A stretch of DNA of 64,000 bases from Candidatus Desulfobacillus denitrificans (lineage in GTDB: Bacteria > Pseudomonadota > Gammaproteobacteria > Burkholderiales > Rhodocyclaceae). Location: assembly GCA_017347485.1 (NCBI GenBank), contig AP021857.1, positions 2,647,390-2,711,389 of the forward strand, read 5' to 3'. The notes below the pieces were generated by a model. It was not told where the DNA came from, searched no databases, and was given only the letters and a program-made list of their open reading frames with translations. The translations under genes were made by a program, and so were the position numbers. This document shows, piece after piece, positions 51,559-64,000 of the stretch (position 1 is its first letter; every line of letters begins with the position of its first letter).

Positions 51559-52175
51559 CCCAGCATCTCCTCCATCTTGGCCACCGCGCCCTTGGTCAGC
51601 AGCACATTCTTGAATCGTACCAGCGAGACCGGGTCTGTCTCGTTGACCTCCAGCACTAGAACATTGGGCAGATTCCGCGACGACAAGTAGAGGTTCTCGT
51701 CCAGGTGATCGGTAATCACCAGAACGGATTCCAGCCCCATGTCTTTGACCTTCTGGACGAGCAGTCTGGTCTTCGGCGATTCAACTGAAAAATTCTCGAC
51801 TACGGCCAAGCGGTCTTCCCGGGCGAGCTGCGAGAGAATGGCTGCCAGACCGGCGCGGTACATCTTGCGATTGACCTTGTGGCCGAAATTTTCGTCCGGT
51901 CGATTCGGGAAGATGCGGCCACCGCCACGCCACAGCGGACTGGAGGACATGCCTGCACGAGCGCGTCCGGTACCCTTCTGGCGCCACGGCTTCTTGGTGG
52001 TGTGGCTAACTTCCCCGCGATCTTTCTGGGCGCGGTTGCCGGAGCGGGCATTGGCCTGATAGGCGACGACAACCTGGTGCACCAGTGCTTCGTTGTAGTC
52101 ACGGCCGAATAGTGCATCGGACGCCTGCAGGGTCGACGCAGCCTTGCCTTGTTCATTGATCAGCTTGAGTTCCAT
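51555..52175 (-). CDS. rplD: 50S ribosomal protein L4
   Basis: 206 residues, with the extended loop [33 protein letters not shown] (given here as one family block, residues 62-94) that lines the exit tunnel. In E. coli L4 represses the S10 operon. It lies 9 bases after rplC and overlaps rplW by four bases. Confidence 0.98.
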   Translation of the reverse strand: MELKLINEQGKAASTLQASDALFGRDYNEALVHQVVVAYQANARSGNRAQKDRGEVSHTTKKPWRQKGTGRARAGMSSSPLWRGGGRIFPNRPDENFGHKVNRKMYRAGLAAILSQLAREDRLAVVENFSVESPKTRLLVQKVKDMGLESVLVITDHLDENLYLSSRNLPNVLVLEVNETDPVSLVRFKNVLLTKGAVAKMEEMLG

Positions 52176-52184
52176 CGCGTCCCC

Positions 52185-52823
52185 TTACCCCTTGATCGCC
52201 GGATGGACCACTACATCGGTGCCGCGACTGCCGGGTACCGCACCCTTGACGAGCAGGAGTTGGCGCGCCTCGTCAACGCGGACAACGACCAGGTTCTGCG
52301 TGGTGCGTGTCACGGCACCCATGTGGCCAGCCATGCGCTTTCCCGGGAAGACTCGGCCCGGGTCCTGGTTCTGTCCGATCGAACCGGGCTTGTTGTGCGA
52401 CACGGAGTTGCCGTGACTGGCGCGGTTCGATGAGAAATTGTGGCGCTTGATGACGCCCGCGAAACCCTTGCCCTGCGAGGTGCCGGTCACGTCGACCTTC
52501 TGGCCCGCCTGGAAAATCGTCGCAGCAATGACATCACCGGGCTTGTAGTCTGGCAGGGCCCCGGCAGCGACACGAAATTCCTTAAGGATGTGACCCGCTT
52601 CAACACCGGCTTTGGCAAGATGCCCTGCCGCCGCCTTGTTCACGCGGCTTGTGCGGCGTTTGCCATAGGTTACCTGTACCGCAGCATAGCCGTCGGCTTC
52701 AGGTGTCTTGATTTGCGTGACGCGGTTGTTCGACACGTCTAGCACCGTCACCGGGATGGTTTCCCCATCATCGGTGAAGATGCGCGTCATGCCAACCTTG
52801 CGTCCGACAAGGCCCAGACTCAT
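52185..52823 (-). CDS. rplC: 50S ribosomal protein L3
   Basis: 212 residues: [26 protein letters not shown] and the loop [33 protein letters not shown] near 140-170, which reaches the peptidyl transferase centre. The glutamine that PrmB methylates is present (GQNQDPGRV). The 107-base space upstream to rpsJ is AT-rich and contains the hairpin CCCGGT/ACCGGG (52839-52858) near the ribosome site, a possible leader structure. Confidence 0.98.
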   Translation of the reverse strand: MSLGLVGRKVGMTRIFTDDGETIPVTVLDVSNNRVTQIKTPEADGYAAVQVTYGKRRTSRVNKAAAGHLAKAGVEAGHILKEFRVAAGALPDYKPGDVIAATIFQAGQKVDVTGTSQGKGFAGVIKRHNFSSNRASHGNSVSHNKPGSIGQNQDPGRVFPGKRMAGHMGAVTRTTQNLVVVRVDEARQLLLVKGAVPGSRGTDVVVHPAIKG

Positions 52824-52930
52824 TTTATTCTCCTATCCCCCGGTTGCGATTGACCGGGACCTATTAAAAAATACATAAACAACAAAACAAATAACTTTGC
52901 GGTCACTACCTCAGCCGCAGCACAAATCCA

Positions 52931-53242
52931 TTACTGCAGCTTGATTTCGACATCGACGCCCGCCGGCAAATCGAGCTTCATAAGCGCGTCAACCGTTTTG
53001 TCGGTTGGGTCGATGATGTCCATCAGCCTGAGATGGGTTCGAATCTCAAACTGATCGCGCGACGTCTTGTTTACATGCGGGCTGCGCAACACGTTAAAGC
53101 GCTCTATGCGAGTAGGTAGAGGCACGGGGCCGCGCACAACCGCGCCGGTGCGCTTGGCCGTATCAACGATCTCGAGAGCCGACTGGTCGATCAGCCGATA
53201 GTCGAACGCCTTGAGGCGGATGCGGATTTTCTGGTTTTGCAT
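52931..53242 (-). CDS. rpsJ: 30S ribosomal protein S10 (NusE)
   Basis: 103 residues: [30 protein letters not shown] and the loop [24 protein letters not shown]. It acts in the ribosome and in transcription antitermination. It lies 49 bases after tuf. The 107 bases to rplC are unusually AT-rich (CAACAAAACAAATAACTTT on the plus strand), and may hold an internal promoter. Confidence 0.98.
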   Translation of the reverse strand: MQNQKIRIRLKAFDYRLIDQSALEIVDTAKRTGAVVRGPVPLPTRIERFNVLRSPHVNKTSRDQFEIRTHLRLMDIIDPTDKTVDALMKLDLPAGVDVEIKLQ

Positions 53243-53291
53243 ATTTATATCCCAAAGAGCAATGGCCGACGCGCCCGCGCCGACCGGTAAA

Positions 53292-54482
<1,191 letters not shown>

Positions 54483-54506
54483 GTTTCTATCCTTCTAAAG
54501 AACGAA

Positions 54507-56600
54507 TTACTTCTTGTTGATGACTGCCTCTGCGACATTCTTCGGCGCCTCGGCATAATGCTTGAACTCCATGGTGTAGGTGGCGCGTCCTTGCGTCAGC
54601 GAGCGCAGCTGGGTGGAGTAGCCGAACATTTCGGCAAGCGGCACCTCCGCCTTGATGGCCTTGATGCCTCCGGCCAGATCTTCCATGCCTTGCACCATGC
54701 CTCGGCGCCCGGAGAGATCACCCATGACGTTGCCCATGAAATCTTCTGGCGTCTCGACTTCAACCGCCATCATCGGCTCAAGCAACACCGGATTGGCCTT
54801 GCGCATAGCGTCCTTGAACGCAATGGAGGCAGCCATCTTGAAGGCGTTTTCGTTTGAATCCACGTCGTGGTAGGAGCCATCGAAGAGCGTGACTTTGACG
54901 TCCACCACCGGGAAGCCGGCGAGAACCCCATTGGGGAGCGTGTCCTGCAGACCCTTGTCCACGGCCGGTATGTATTCCCGCGGAACCGTGCCACCCTTGA
55001 TGGCGTCAACGAACTCGTAGCCCTTTCCTTGCTCGTTCGGCTCAAGTTTGATCCAGACATGGCCGTACTGGCCGCGACCTCCGGATTGCTTGATAAACTT
55101 GCCTTCCTGCTCGACCGCTTTCTTGATCGCCTCTCGATAGGCCACTTGCGGCGCGCCGACATTGGCCTCCACGCCGAACTCTCGCTTCATTCGGTCGACC
55201 AGAATCTCCAAATGCAGTTCACCCATGCCGGAGATGATGGTCTGGCCGGATTCCTCGTCGGTTCGCACGCGGAAGGAAGGATCTTCCTGAGCCAGACGGT
55301 TAAGCGCGATACCCATCTTCTCCTGATCGGCCTTGGTCTTCGGCTCGACGGCGACGTGAATGACGGGTTCGGGAAACTCCATCTTTTCAAGAGTGATGAC
55401 ATGAGCAGGATCGCACAGGGTCTCGCCAGTGGTCGCCTCTTTCAGTCCAACCGCCGCGGCAATGTCGCCGGCTCGCACCTCCTTGATCTCTTCGCGCTGG
55501 TTGGCATGCATCTGCAGGATGCGGCCGATACGTTCCTTGCGACCCTTGAGCGGATTGAAAATGGTGTCGCCCGAATTCACGACGCCAGAATAGACGCGGA
55601 AGAACGTTAGCTGCCCGACATATGGGTCGCTCATGATCTTGAAGGCCAGCGCGGAGAAGGGCTCATCATCCGCAGCCTTGCGCTCGCCTGCCGCCCCGTT
55701 GTCCAGTTCACCCTGAACCGGCGGAATATCAACCGGTGAGGGCAGATATTCAATGACTGCATCCAGCATCGCCTGCACGCCCTTATTCTTGAAGGCGGAG
55801 CCGCAGAGCATCGGCACGATCTCACCGGCAATCGTGCGCTGGCGCAAGCCCTTCTTGATATCGGCCTCAGACAGATCGCCCTCCCCGAGGTACTTGTCCA
55901 TGAGCTCCTCGTTGGACTCGGCCGCCGCCTCGAGCATCTTCTCGCGCCACTCCTTGGCTTGTGCGACAAGCTCGGCGGGGATGTCTCGCAGCTCGAATTT
56001 CATTCCTTGGGAGGCCTCGTCCCAGATGACAGCCTTCATCTTGATCAAGTCGACCACACCTTCGAAGCTGTCCTCGGCGCCGATCGGAATCACGACTGGC
56101 ACTGGATTGGCCTGCAAGCGCGTACGCATCTGATCGCAGACTTTGAAAAAGTTGGCGCCGGTCCGGTCCATTTTGTTTACGAAAGCCAGTCGTGGCACCT
56201 TGTGCTTATTGGCCTGGCGCCATACGGTTTCGGATTGCGGCTGCACGCCCCCCACCGCGCAATACACCATGCAGGCGCCGTCGAGCACTCGCATCGAGCG
56301 CTCCACCTCGATAGTGAAGTCGACGTGACCGGGGGTATCAATGATGTTGATGCGGTGCTCGGGCATTGATAGGGCCATGCCCTTCCAAAAGCAGGTAACG
56401 GCCGACGAGGTGATCGTGATGCCGCGTTCGCGCTCTTGCTCCATCCAATCGGTCGTGGCCGCTCCGTCATGCACTTCACCCAGCTTGTGCGTCACGCCCG
56501 TGTAGAAAAGAATGCGCTCGGTGGTCGTGGTCTTGCCGGCATCAATGTGGGCACTGATGCCAATATTGCGGTAGCGCTCAATGGGGGTGGTGCGTGCCAC
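54507..56600 (-). CDS. fusA: Elongation factor G
   Basis: 697 residues. G1 AHIDAGKTT (near 17), G2/G3 [12 protein letters not shown] and [10 protein letters not shown]4 NKMDRTG, and the later domains II-V ([20 protein letters not shown] and [12 protein letters not shown] blocks, near 500). It translocates tRNA and mRNA on the ribosome. It has a standard length. The 98 bases upstream to rpsG hold nothing I recognise. Confidence 0.99.
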   Translation of the reverse strand: MARTTPIERYRNIGISAHIDAGKTTTTERILFYTGVTHKLGEVHDGAATTDWMEQERERGITITSSAVTCFWKGMALSMPEHRINIIDTPGHVDFTIEVERSMRVLDGACMVYCAVGGVQPQSETVWRQANKHKVPRLAFVNKMDRTGANFFKVCDQMRTRLQANPVPVVIPIGAEDSFEGVVDLIKMKAVIWDEASQGMKFELRDIPAELVAQAKEWREKMLEAAAESNEELMDKYLGEGDLSEADIKKGLRQRTIAGEIVPMLCGSAFKNKGVQAMLDAVIEYLPSPVDIPPVQGELDNGAAGERKAADDEPFSALAFKIMSDPYVGQLTFFRVYSGVVNSGDTIFNPLKGRKERIGRILQMHANQREEIKEVRAGDIAAAVGLKEATTGETLCDPAHVITLEKMEFPEPVIHVAVEPKTKADQEKMGIALNRLAQEDPSFRVRTDEESGQTIISGMGELHLEILVDRMKREFGVEANVGAPQVAYREAIKKAVEQEGKFIKQSGGRGQYGHVWIKLEPNEQGKGYEFVDAIKGGTVPREYIPAVDKGLQDTLPNGVLAGFPVVDVKVTLFDGSYHDVDSNENAFKMAASIAFKDAMRKANPVLLEPMMAVEVETPEDFMGNVMGDLSGRRGMVQGMEDLAGGIKAIKAEVPLAEMFGYSTQLRSLTQGRATYTMEFKHYAEAPKNVAEAVINKK

Positions 56601-56698
56601 TTTTCAACCTGCCTTTTCTAAGCCAAACCGCCAAGACGCATAACGGGTCGCCGTGGCGGAGAGATTCCCTGTCATGACCGGAACATTCCGGCCGCTCA

Positions 56699-57169
56699 TT
56701 AAAATCGGTAATGCGCAAAGGCCTTGTTGGCCTCGGCCATGCGGTGTACTTCTTCACGCTTCTTGACAGCACCACCGCGGCCTTCCGCCGCTTCCAGCAG
56801 CTCGCCCGCCAAGCGCGCGCCCATGGACTTCTCGGCACGCTTGCGCGCCGACTCGCGGATCCAGCGCATCGCCAGCGCAGCACGGCGCACAGGACGCACT
56901 TCCACGGGCACTTGATAGTTTGCGCCGCCGACGCGGCGGCTCTTGACTTCCACGGAAGGCTTGACGTTGCCCACCGCCTGCATGAAGACTTCCAGCGGAT
57001 CCTTGCCGGACTTGCTCTTGATCTGGTCGAACGCACGGTAAACCGTGCCCTCGGCGACGGATTTCTTGCCGCTCATCATGAGCACATTGACGAACTTGGC
57101 CACGTCCTGGCTGCCGAACTTCGGATCAGGAAGGACGTCGCGCTTCGGTACTTCTCTGCGTCGTGGCAT
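56699..57169 (-). CDS. rpsG: 30S ribosomal protein S7
   Basis: 156 residues: [27 protein letters not shown] and the C-terminus [10 protein letters not shown]. It starts assembly of the 30S head. In E. coli it represses the str operon. 25 bases after rpsL. S7 here has the 156-residue short form. Confidence 0.98.
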   Translation of the reverse strand: MPRRREVPKRDVLPDPKFGSQDVAKFVNVLMMSGKKSVAEGTVYRAFDQIKSKSGKDPLEVFMQAVGNVKPSVEVKSRRVGGANYQVPVEVRPVRRAALAMRWIRESARKRAEKSMGARLAGELLEAAEGRGGAVKKREEVHRMAEANKAFAHYRF

Positions 57170-57194
57170 AGGTTTTTAGCTCCAATTCTTCCAG

Positions 57195-57572
57195 TTATGC
57201 AGCCTTCGGCCGCTTAGCGCCATATTTCGAACGGGATTGCTTGCGGTCCTTGACGCCCTGAGTATCCAGACTGCCGCGCACGATGTGATAGCGCACCCCA
57301 GGTAAATCCTTGACACGACCTCCACGGATTAACACCACCGAGTGTTCCTGCAGGTTATGTCCTTCTCCGCCGATGTAGGAAATCACCTCGAAACCGTTGG
57401 TCAGACGCACCTTGGCGACTTTTCGTAACGCCGAGTTCGGCTTTTTTGGAGTCGTCGTATAGACGCGGGTGCACACACCCCGTTTGGCTGGGCAATTGGC
57501 GAGCGCTGGCACCTTGCTCTTGGTAACAGGAGCTTTGCGCGACTTCCGCACTAACTGGTTGATTGTAGGCAT
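57195..57572 (-). CDS. rpsL: 30S ribosomal protein S12
   Basis: 125 residues: [23 protein letters not shown], the decoding-centre loop [15 protein letters not shown] with Lys at position 43 (wild type, not a streptomycin-resistance allele) and KDLPGVRYH with Lys 88 intact. It is the first gene of the str operon. The strong promoter upstream (57681-57710) drives it. Confidence 0.98.
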   Translation of the reverse strand: MPTINQLVRKSRKAPVTKSKVPALANCPAKRGVCTRVYTTTPKKPNSALRKVAKVRLTNGFEVISYIGGEGHNLQEHSVVLIRGGRVKDLPGVRYHIVRGSLDTQGVKDRKQSRSKYGAKRPKAA

Positions 57573-57596
57573 ATATTAGAATTTCCAAAAGGCCGA

Positions 57597-57620
57597 GGCG
57601 GCTTTAAATTCTGCGCCGCC
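57597..57620. other. Hairpin in the str operon leader
   Basis: GGCGGC / GCCGCC with a 12-base loop in the untranslated leader between the promoter at 57681-57710 and rpsL. Possible leader structure; no terminator T run. Confidence 0.35.
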
Positions 57621-57680
57621 CCGGGATTCGTGTTTCCTGCGCAGCGCGCGGTATGGCCGCGCCGTTCGCAAAGAGGCCGG

Positions 57681-57710
57681 ATTATAAATGGGTTTTTTCA
57701 CCAGCGTCAA
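57681..57710 (-). promoter_or_regulatory. Strong sigma70 promoter of the str operon
   Basis: On the minus strand TTGACG (-35, 57710-57705) and TATAAT (-10, 57686-57681) are separated by 18 bases. The -35 box overlaps the rpoC stop codon (57707-57709). It fits a promoter for rpsL-rpsG-fusA-tuf. I found no T-tailed hairpin between rpoC and rpsL, so the two operons may also be joined by read-through. Confidence 0.8.
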
Positions 57711-60700
57711 CTGGCTTGGGGGTCCTCTTGGGCTGCCCCCTCCTCCTCCAGTTCGCGTCCGATGGCGATATCCTCGCCCACAGCTTGCATACGCCGGGTG
57801 CGATGATAGGCCAAGCCGGTACCAGCAGGAATCAGGCGGCCAACAATGACGTTTTCCTTCAACCCACGCAATTCGTCACGCTTGCCCATAATGGCCGCTT
57901 CGGTCAGTACGCGTGTTGTCTCTTGGAATGATGCCGCCGAAATGAAGGAGTCTGTCGACAACGAGGCCTTGGTAATGCCGAGAAGCATGTACTGATATTC
58001 GGCCGGACGCCTGCCCTGGTTGGTGGCCTTGTCGTTCTCGTCCAGCACTTCAGCGCGCTCCACCTGCTCCTCGCGGATGAAGTGGGTGTCACCAGGGTCT
58101 GTGATGACGACCCGACGCAACATCTGACGAACGATCACCTCAATGTGCTTGTCATTGATCTTCACGCCCTGCAGACGGTATACGTCCTGTACTTCATCGA
58201 TTATGTAACGGGCCAACTCTTCGACCCCCTTCAGACGCAGGATGTCGTGCGGGTCGGCCGGTCCATCTACGATGACTTCCCCGCGGTTCACAACCTGGCC
58301 GTCGTGGGCCATGACGTGCTTGTCCTTTGGTATAAGATATTCGTGTGCCGTACCATCCGGCTCGGTGATCACCAAGCGTTGCTTGCCCTTGGTGTCTTTG
58401 CCGAAGGACACCGTTCCGGTCACCTCGGCCAACATGCCGGCATCCTTCGGCGAACGGGCTTCGAAGAGCTCGGCCACCCGCGGCAAGCCGCCAGTAATAT
58501 CGCGGGTCTTCGAGGATTCCTGGGGGATGCGCGCTAGGATGTCGCCGACACTGGCTTCTTGTCCGTCCTTCACTGTGATGATGGAACCCACCTGGAAGGT
58601 GATCGTCACGGAATGGTCCGTGCTATGGATCTTCACTTCCTCGCCTGAAGGCGTCAGCAATTTGACTTGAGGCCGCAACCCTTTTGCCGCCGCGCCGGCC
58701 TTACGTTTCGGGTCAATGACGACGAGAGTCGACAGGCCGGTCACCTCGTCGATTTGCTTGGTCACGGTGACGCCTTCCTCGACGTTCTCGAACTTCACCG
58801 TTCCGGCGTATTCCGTGACGATCGGACGAGTATGCGGATCCCAGGTTGCAAGTTGGGTGCCAGCGCGGGCGTGTTTGCCATCATCGACAGCCAGCATGGC
58901 GCCGTAGGGCACCTTGTGACGCTCCCGCTCGCGACCGTGGTCGTCGGTCACCAGCACTTCCGCGGAACGGGCGATGACCACCTTTTCGCCTTTCGGGTTG
59001 GTCACATAGCGCATGTTCTGCGTAAAGCGTACCGTGCCGGCCGACTTGGCCTCGACATGCGAGGCAGCCGCCGCGCGGGAAGCGGCGCCACCGACGTGGA
59101 AAGTGCGCATGGTGAGCTGGGTGCCCGGCTCGCCGATCGATTGGGCGGCGATGACACCAACCGCCTCCCCCGAATTGACCAGCATGCCCCGACCGAGATC
59201 GCGGCCGTAGCACTTAGCGCACAGGCCATAGCGTGTCTCACAGCTCAACGGGGTGCGCACGCGCACTTCATCGACTCCCAGCGTCTCAATGAGCTCGACG
59301 GCATCTTCGTCAAGCAGGGTGCCGGCCGGAAACAGCACATCCTGGGTCTCTGGATGGAGGACATCGGAGATAATGACACGCCCGAGAACGCGCTCACGTA
59401 GTGCTTCAACCACCTCGCCGCCCTCGACGAGGGCCTTCATAGCAAAGCCGTTGGTAGTCCCGCAATCGTCCTCGGTCACCACCAAGTCCTGCGTGACGTC
59501 CACCAAGCGGCGAGTCAGATAGCCAGAGTTAGCCGTCTTCAGTGCAGTATCGGCCAAGCCTTTGCGCGCGCCGTGGGTTGAGATGAAGTACTGTTGGACG
59601 TTAAGGCCTTCGCGGAAATTCGTGGTGATCGGCACCTCGATGATGGAGCCATCCGGCTTGGCCATCAGGCCGCGCATACCGGCCAGCTGGCGGATCTGGG
59701 CGGCGGAGCCGCGGGCACCCGAATCGGCCATCATGTAGATCGAGTTCAGAGATTCCTGCGCCACCTTCTTGCCGCTGCGGTCGACAACTTCCTGGTGGGA
59801 AAGCTGTTCCATCATGGCCTTAGCGACCTGATCACCGGCGCGGCCCCAGATATCCACAACTTTGTTATAGCGCTCGCCGTCCGTAACGAGGCCCGAAGTA
59901 TATTGCTTCTCGATTTCCTTCACCTCGCGCTCGGCTGCGGAAATGATCTCGTGCTTCTGCGGCGGTACCAGCATGTCCCCGATCGAAATCGAGATGCCGG
60001 CTCGCGTAGCCAATCCAAAGCCGGCTTGCATCAGCTTGTCGGCGAAGATGACAGTCTCCTTCAGGCCGCAGCGACGGAAGCAGGCGTTGATGAGACGCGA
60101 TATCTCCTTTTTCTTGAGCGGCTTGTTGATGATGGAGAAAGGCAGTCCGGTCGGCAGGATTTCGGACAGGATGGCACGGCCGATGGTGGTCTCGTAGCGC
60201 GTTATCTTCTCGCGCTTCTCGCCCTCCTCACCGATCTCATATTCCCTTATGCGCGCCAGAACCTTGGCGTGCAGGTCGGCCTGGCCCGATTCGTAGGCGC
60301 GCTTGACCTCGGCGATGTCCGAGAACACCATGCCTTCCCCGCGTGCATTGATGCGCTCCCGTGTAGCATAGTAGAGGCCGAGCACGATGTCCTGTGACGG
60401 CACGATGATCGGATCGCCGTTGGCCGGCGACAGGATGTTGTTGGAGGACAGCATCAAGGTCCTCGCCTCCATCTGCGCCTCCAGGGATAACGGCACATGC
60501 ACGGCCATCTGATCTCCGTCGAAGTCGGCATTGAAGGCCACACACACGAGCGGATGCAGTTGGATGGCCTTGCCCTCGATGAGAGTTGGTTCGAAGGCCT
60601 GAATGCCCAGGCGATGCAGTGTTGGTGCCCGGTTGAGCATTACAGGGTGCTCGCGGATCACTTCCTCGAGGATATCCCACACCTCCGGCACTTCCTGCTC

Positions 60701-61903
60701 GACCAGTTTCTTGGCCGCCTTGATCGTGGTCGCCAGTCCCAGCAGTTCCAGTTTGTTGAAAATGAAAGGCTTGAACAGCTCAAGGGCCATCTTCTTCGGC
60801 AGGCCGCACTGGTGCAATTTCAGCTGCGGGCCGACCACGATGACGGAGCGGCCGGAGTAATCCACACGCTTGCCCAGCAGGTTCTGGCGGAAACGACCGC
60901 CCTTGCCCTTGATCATGTCGGCAAGCGACTTCAGCGGGCGCTTGTTGGCCCCGGTCATGGCCTTGCCACGACGACCATTGTCGAGCAGCGAATCGACGGC
61001 CTCCTGCAGCATGCGTTTCTCGTTGCGCACGATGATCTCTGGCGCCTTCAGTTCCAAGAGGCGCTTCAGGCGATTGTTGCGGTTAATAACACGGCGATAG
61101 AGATCGTTCAGGTCCGATGTGGCGAAACGACCGCCGTCCAACGGCACCAGTGGGCGCAAGTCGGGTGGCAGCACGGGCAGCACTTCGAGGATCATCCAGT
61201 CCGGCTTGATGCCAGACTGCTGGAAGGCTTCCAGCACCTTCAGGCGCTTGGCGATTTTCTTGATCTTGGCTTCGGAACCGGTGGTCTCGAGTTCCTTTCG
61301 CAACTCTTCGATCTCATGGTGCACATCGAGGGTACGCAACAGTTCGCGGATCCCCTCAGCACCCATCACGGCAGCAAAATCGTCCCCGTATTCCTCGACC
61401 TTGGCCAGATAGTCGTCCTCGGACAGCAACTGGGCGCGATTAAGCGGCGTCATCCCGGCATCGACCACGACATAGGCTTCAAAATACAGAACGCGTTCGA
61501 TATCGCGTAGAGTCATGTCGAGCACCATGCCCAAGCGGCTAGGCAGGCTTTTCAGAAACCAGATGTGGGCAACCGGCGAAGCCAGCTCGATGTGGCCCAT
61601 ACGCTCGCGCCGAACCTTCGACAGCGTGACCTCGACACCGCACTTCTCGCAGATGACACCGCGGTGCTTGAGTCGTTTATATTTGCCGCAAAGGCACTCG
61701 TAATCCTTTACCGGGCCGAAAATCTTGGCGCAGAAAAGGCCGTCACGCTCCGGCTTGAAGGTGCGGTAGTTGATGGTCTCCGGCTTTTTCACTTCGCCGT
61801 AGGACCAGGAGCGGATCTTCTCGGGAGAGGCGAGGCCAATGGTGATGGCGTCGAATTCCTCTTCCTGAGTTACCTGCTTGAAAAGATCGAGTAGTGCTTT
61901 CAT
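57707..61903 (-). CDS. rpoC: DNA-directed RNA polymerase subunit beta'
   Basis: 1398 residues. N-terminal zinc site [21 protein letters not shown] (near 70-90), the catalytic NADFDGDQM with three aspartates (near 460), the trigger-loop and bridge-helix regions, and the second zinc site [11 protein letters not shown] (near 895). It pairs with RpoB. The 97-base space from rpoB is normal. The stop overlaps the str promoter. Confidence 0.99.
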   Translation of the reverse strand: MKALLDLFKQVTQEEEFDAITIGLASPEKIRSWSYGEVKKPETINYRTFKPERDGLFCAKIFGPVKDYECLCGKYKRLKHRGVICEKCGVEVTLSKVRRERMGHIELASPVAHIWFLKSLPSRLGMVLDMTLRDIERVLYFEAYVVVDAGMTPLNRAQLLSEDDYLAKVEEYGDDFAAVMGAEGIRELLRTLDVHHEIEELRKELETTGSEAKIKKIAKRLKVLEAFQQSGIKPDWMILEVLPVLPPDLRPLVPLDGGRFATSDLNDLYRRVINRNNRLKRLLELKAPEIIVRNEKRMLQEAVDSLLDNGRRGKAMTGANKRPLKSLADMIKGKGGRFRQNLLGKRVDYSGRSVIVVGPQLKLHQCGLPKKMALELFKPFIFNKLELLGLATTIKAAKKLVEQEVPEVWDILEEVIREHPVMLNRAPTLHRLGIQAFEPTLIEGKAIQLHPLVCVAFNADFDGDQMAVHVPLSLEAQMEARTLMLSSNNILSPANGDPIIVPSQDIVLGLYYATRERINARGEGMVFSDIAEVKRAYESGQADLHAKVLARIREYEIGEEGEKREKITRYETTIGRAILSEILPTGLPFSIINKPLKKKEISRLINACFRRCGLKETVIFADKLMQAGFGLATRAGISISIGDMLVPPQKHEIISAAEREVKEIEKQYTSGLVTDGERYNKVVDIWGRAGDQVAKAMMEQLSHQEVVDRSGKKVAQESLNSIYMMADSGARGSAAQIRQLAGMRGLMAKPDGSIIEVPITTNFREGLNVQQYFISTHGARKGLADTALKTANSGYLTRRLVDVTQDLVVTEDDCGTTNGFAMKALVEGGEVVEALRERVLGRVIISDVLHPETQDVLFPAGTLLDEDAVELIETLGVDEVRVRTPLSCETRYGLCAKCYGRDLGRGMLVNSGEAVGVIAAQSIGEPGTQLTMRTFHVGGAASRAAAASHVEAKSAGTVRFTQNMRYVTNPKGEKVVIARSAEVLVTDDHGRERERHKVPYGAMLAVDDGKHARAGTQLATWDPHTRPIVTEYAGTVKFENVEEGVTVTKQIDEVTGLSTLVVIDPKRKAGAAAKGLRPQVKLLTPSGEEVKIHSTDHSVTITFQVGSIITVKDGQEASVGDILARIPQESSKTRDITGGLPRVAELFEARSPKDAGMLAEVTGTVSFGKDTKGKQRLVITEPDGTAHEYLIPKDKHVMAHDGQVVNRGEVIVDGPADPHDILRLKGVEELARYIIDEVQDVYRLQGVKINDKHIEVIVRQMLRRVVITDPGDTHFIREEQVERAEVLDENDKATNQGRRPAEYQYMLLGITKASLSTDSFISAASFQETTRVLTEAAIMGKRDELRGLKENVIVGRLIPAGTGLAYHRTRRMQAVGEDIAIGRELEEEGAAQEDPQAS

Positions 61904-62000
61904 GTCTTCACTCCTGCAAGGGGTGAAACTTCAAATCAAAATCCAGTATTCCCTTTCCGCCTGTCGCACTTTCGCACGACCGACGGCATTTTCCGGCCGA

Positions 62001-64000
62001 TCAATACCGCTCAAGGTCGATGTCGATCGCCAGGGAGCGGATTTCCTTCACCAACACGTTGAAGGATTCCGGCATGCCGGCATCGATCTTGTGCTCGCCC
62101 TTGACGATGTTTTCATAGACCTTGGTCCGGCCCGACACATCGTCGGATTTGACCGTAAGCATTTCCTGCAGCGTGTAGGAGGCACCGTAGGCTTCCAGGG
62201 CCCACACCTCCATCTCGCCGAAGCGCTGGCCGCCAAACTGGGCCTTACCGCCCAGCGGTTGCTGCGTCACCAGGCTGTAGGGGCCGGTGGAACGAGCGTG
62301 CATCTTGTCGTCCACCAGGTGGTGAAGCTTCAGGACGTGCATGTAGCCGACAGTTACGGAGCGCTCGAACTGCTCCCCAGTGCGGCCGTCGAAGAGCGTT
62401 ACCTGGCCAGACGACGGCATGCCGGCCAGTTCGAGCATGTGCTTGATCTCCTCTTCATGGGCGCCATCGAACACCGGGGTGGCGAACGGCACGCCATGCT
62501 TGAGGTTGTCCGACAGCTCAAGAACTTCCTGGTCACTCAGCGAATCGACATCCTCGCCCTTGCCGCTCGAATTGTAGATTTTGTTCAGATATTTGCGCAG
62601 GTCGGCGACAGCGGTCTGCTTCTTCAGCATTTCGCCGATCTTCAGGCCAAGGCCCTTGGCGGCCCAGCCCAGGTGGGTCTCAAGGATCTGGCCGATATTC
62701 ATCCGCGACGGCACGCCCAACGGGTTGAGAACGATGTCGACCGGCGTACCGTCGGCCATATGCGGCATGTCCTCGATCGGCACGATGCGCGAAACGACGC
62801 CCTTGTTGCCGTGACGTCCGGCCATTTTGTCGCCAGGTTGCAAACGGCGCTTGACGGCCAGATATACCTTGACCATCTTTTGAACACCGGGTGGCAATTC
62901 GTCGCCCTGAGTCAACTTTTTCTTCTTCGCTTCGAAGGCCTGATCAAAATCCCTACGTGTTTGCTCGATGCTCTCGCGCAGGTTCTCCAACTGCTGAGCC
63001 GTCTCGTCATTGGCCAAGCCGATGTCGAACCAGTGATGCGGGTCGATCGATTCCAGGTAAGATTTCGTGATCTTGGTGCCCTTGGCAAGTTTTTTCGGGC
63101 CCTTGTTGGCGACCTTGCCGACGAGCAGGCGCTCGATACGGGCAAAGGTGTCACGTTCGACGATGCGCATCTGATCGGCCAGGTCAGTTTTGTAGCGTCG
63201 CAGCTCATCGTCGATAATCTGCTGGGCGCGCTTGTCGCGCTCTATGCCCTCGCGGGTGAACACCTGAACATCGATCACGGTGCCGGACATGCCGGACGGC
63301 ACGCGCAGGCCGGTGTCCTTCACGTCAGAGGCTTTCTCGCCAAAAATGGCACGCAGCAGCTTTTCCTCCGGCGTCAGCTGGGTTTCGCCCTTCGGCGTCA
63401 CCTTGCCCACCAGCACGTCACCGGCTTCCACTTCGGCGCCGATATAGACGATGCCGGACTCGTCGAGACGAGACAGTTGCGCCTCGCCCAGCGACGCGAT
63501 GTCTCGAGTGATCTCCTCGGCGCCAAGCTTGGTGTCTCGGGCAACCACTGTTAATTCCTCGATATGGATCGAGGTAAAGCGATCGTCGGCCACGACACGC
63601 TCGGAAATCAGGATCGAGTCCTCGAAGTTATAGCCGTTCCATGGCATGAAAGCCACCAGCATGTTCTGGCCGAGTGCCAGCTCGCCCATGTCGGTGGATG
63701 CCCCGTCAGCGATGACATCACCCTTGGCGATGATGTCGTTCACCTTCACCAGCGGGCGCTGGTTGATGTTGGTATTTTGGTTCGAACGGGTGTACTTGAT
63801 CAGGTTGTAGATGTCGACACCGACTTCGCCAGGTACCGTCTCCTCGTCGTGCACGCGCACGACAATGCGGTTGGCGTCGATGTAGTCGACCACACCGCCG
63901 CGCAGCGCCTGTACGGCGGTGCCGGAGTCGACAGCCACCGTACGCTCAATGCCGGTGCCGACAAGGGCCTTTTCGGCACGCAGGCAGGGTACTGCCTGAC
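62001..64000 (-). CDS. rpoB: DNA-directed RNA polymerase subunit beta, N-terminal part outside window
   Basis: About 666 C-terminal residues are visible; the gene runs past the right edge. Visible motifs: [11 protein letters not shown], the flap region, [12 protein letters not shown] (near the active site), [12 protein letters not shown], and the C-terminus [21 protein letters not shown]. The rifampicin pocket lies outside the window. Confidence 0.99.
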   Translation of the reverse strand, partial: QAVPCLRAEKALVGTGIERTVAVDSGTAVQALRGGVVDYIDANRIVVRVHDEETVPGEVGVDIYNLIKYTRSNQNTNINQRPLVKVNDIIAKGDVIADGASTDMGELALGQNMLVAFMPWNGYNFEDSILISERVVADDRFTSIHIEELTVVARDTKLGAEEITRDIASLGEAQLSRLDESGIVYIGAEVEAGDVLVGKVTPKGETQLTPEEKLLRAIFGEKASDVKDTGLRVPSGMSGTVIDVQVFTREGIERDKRAQQIIDDELRRYKTDLADQMRIVERDTFARIERLLVGKVANKGPKKLAKGTKITKSYLESIDPHHWFDIGLANDETAQQLENLRESIEQTRRDFDQAFEAKKKKLTQGDELPPGVQKMVKVYLAVKRRLQPGDKMAGRHGNKGVVSRIVPIEDMPHMADGTPVDIVLNPLGVPSRMNIGQILETHLGWAAKGLGLKIGEMLKKQTAVADLRKYLNKIYNSSGKGEDVDSLSDQEVLELSDNLKHGVPFATPVFDGAHEEEIKHMLELAGMPSSGQVTLFDGRTGEQFERSVTVGYMHVLKLHHLVDDKMHARSTGPYSLVTQQPLGGKAQFGGQRFGEMEVWALEAYGASYTLQEMLTVKSDDVSGRTKVYENIVKGEHKIDAGMPESFNVLVKEIRSLAIDIDLERY

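Overview
The window is a GC-rich (about two thirds G+C by eye) chromosomal segment of a betaproteobacterium. The str-S10-spc-alpha ribosomal gene order next to rpoBC, the CysI/APS-reductase/CysDN sulfate cluster without CysJ or CysC, the DUF2802, SPOR and bactofilin genes and the protein sequences fit Rhodocyclales or a close relative. This placement is an inference from recognised protein families, not from a tree.

Layout. 1-2.3 kb: the end of an OsmC-like gene and a dihydrolipoyl dehydrogenase with its own lipoyl domain. 2.3-4.2 kb: a PAS sensor kinase and FixJ-type regulator facing it. 4.5-11.4 kb: a DUF3617 periplasmic protein, then a leftward run metY, DUF2802, SPOR, ridA, recG, ubiA behind a terminated bactofilin gene. 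11.7-15.8 kb: a coupled cassette of an FAD-dependent dehydrogenase, a thiamine-diphosphate enzyme and a DUF218 membrane protein. 15.8-24.3 kb: a leftward seven-gene fatty-acid oxidation operon (TetR regulator, FadE-type dehydrogenase, thiolase, MaoC-like hydratase, FadB/J-type bifunctional enzyme, thioesterase, crotonase-fold isomerase) with a PsrA-like palindrome before the regulator. 24.5-30.3 kb: an Atm1-type exporter, a glutamate/aspartate ABC transporter (gltIJKL) and a NYN-OST-HTH protein. 30.3-31.1 kb: a short inverted-repeat (MITE-like) element and a PIN/Phd toxin-antitoxin pair. 31.2-39.0 kb: assimilatory sulfate reduction (cysB, tauE-like, cysI, cysH, cysD, cysN) and a D-cysteine desulfhydrase-like enzyme. 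39.1-64 kb: the leftward ribosomal/translation/RNA polymerase cluster from rpoB (cut by the window end) to rplQ.

How the genes work together: the sulfate block forms a full path from sulfate to APS (CysDN), sulfite (iron-sulfur APS reductase) and sulfide (CysI), and metY can fix sulfide into homocysteine. The fatty-acid block holds every step of beta-oxidation plus an isomerase and a thioesterase.

The most unusual signal is not a gene. A bipartite word, CGCCGT-N9-ACTGACTTT, occurs ten times (eight exact 9-base cores, two one-mismatch cores) between 0.7 and 37.8 kb. It lies in both orientations, inside genes in several reading frames and between genes, and it uses codons that are rare here. 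It is absent from the 26 kb ribosomal/RNA polymerase region. It looks like a DNA-level signal, for example a DNA uptake sequence or a protein-binding site, and I know of no description of it.
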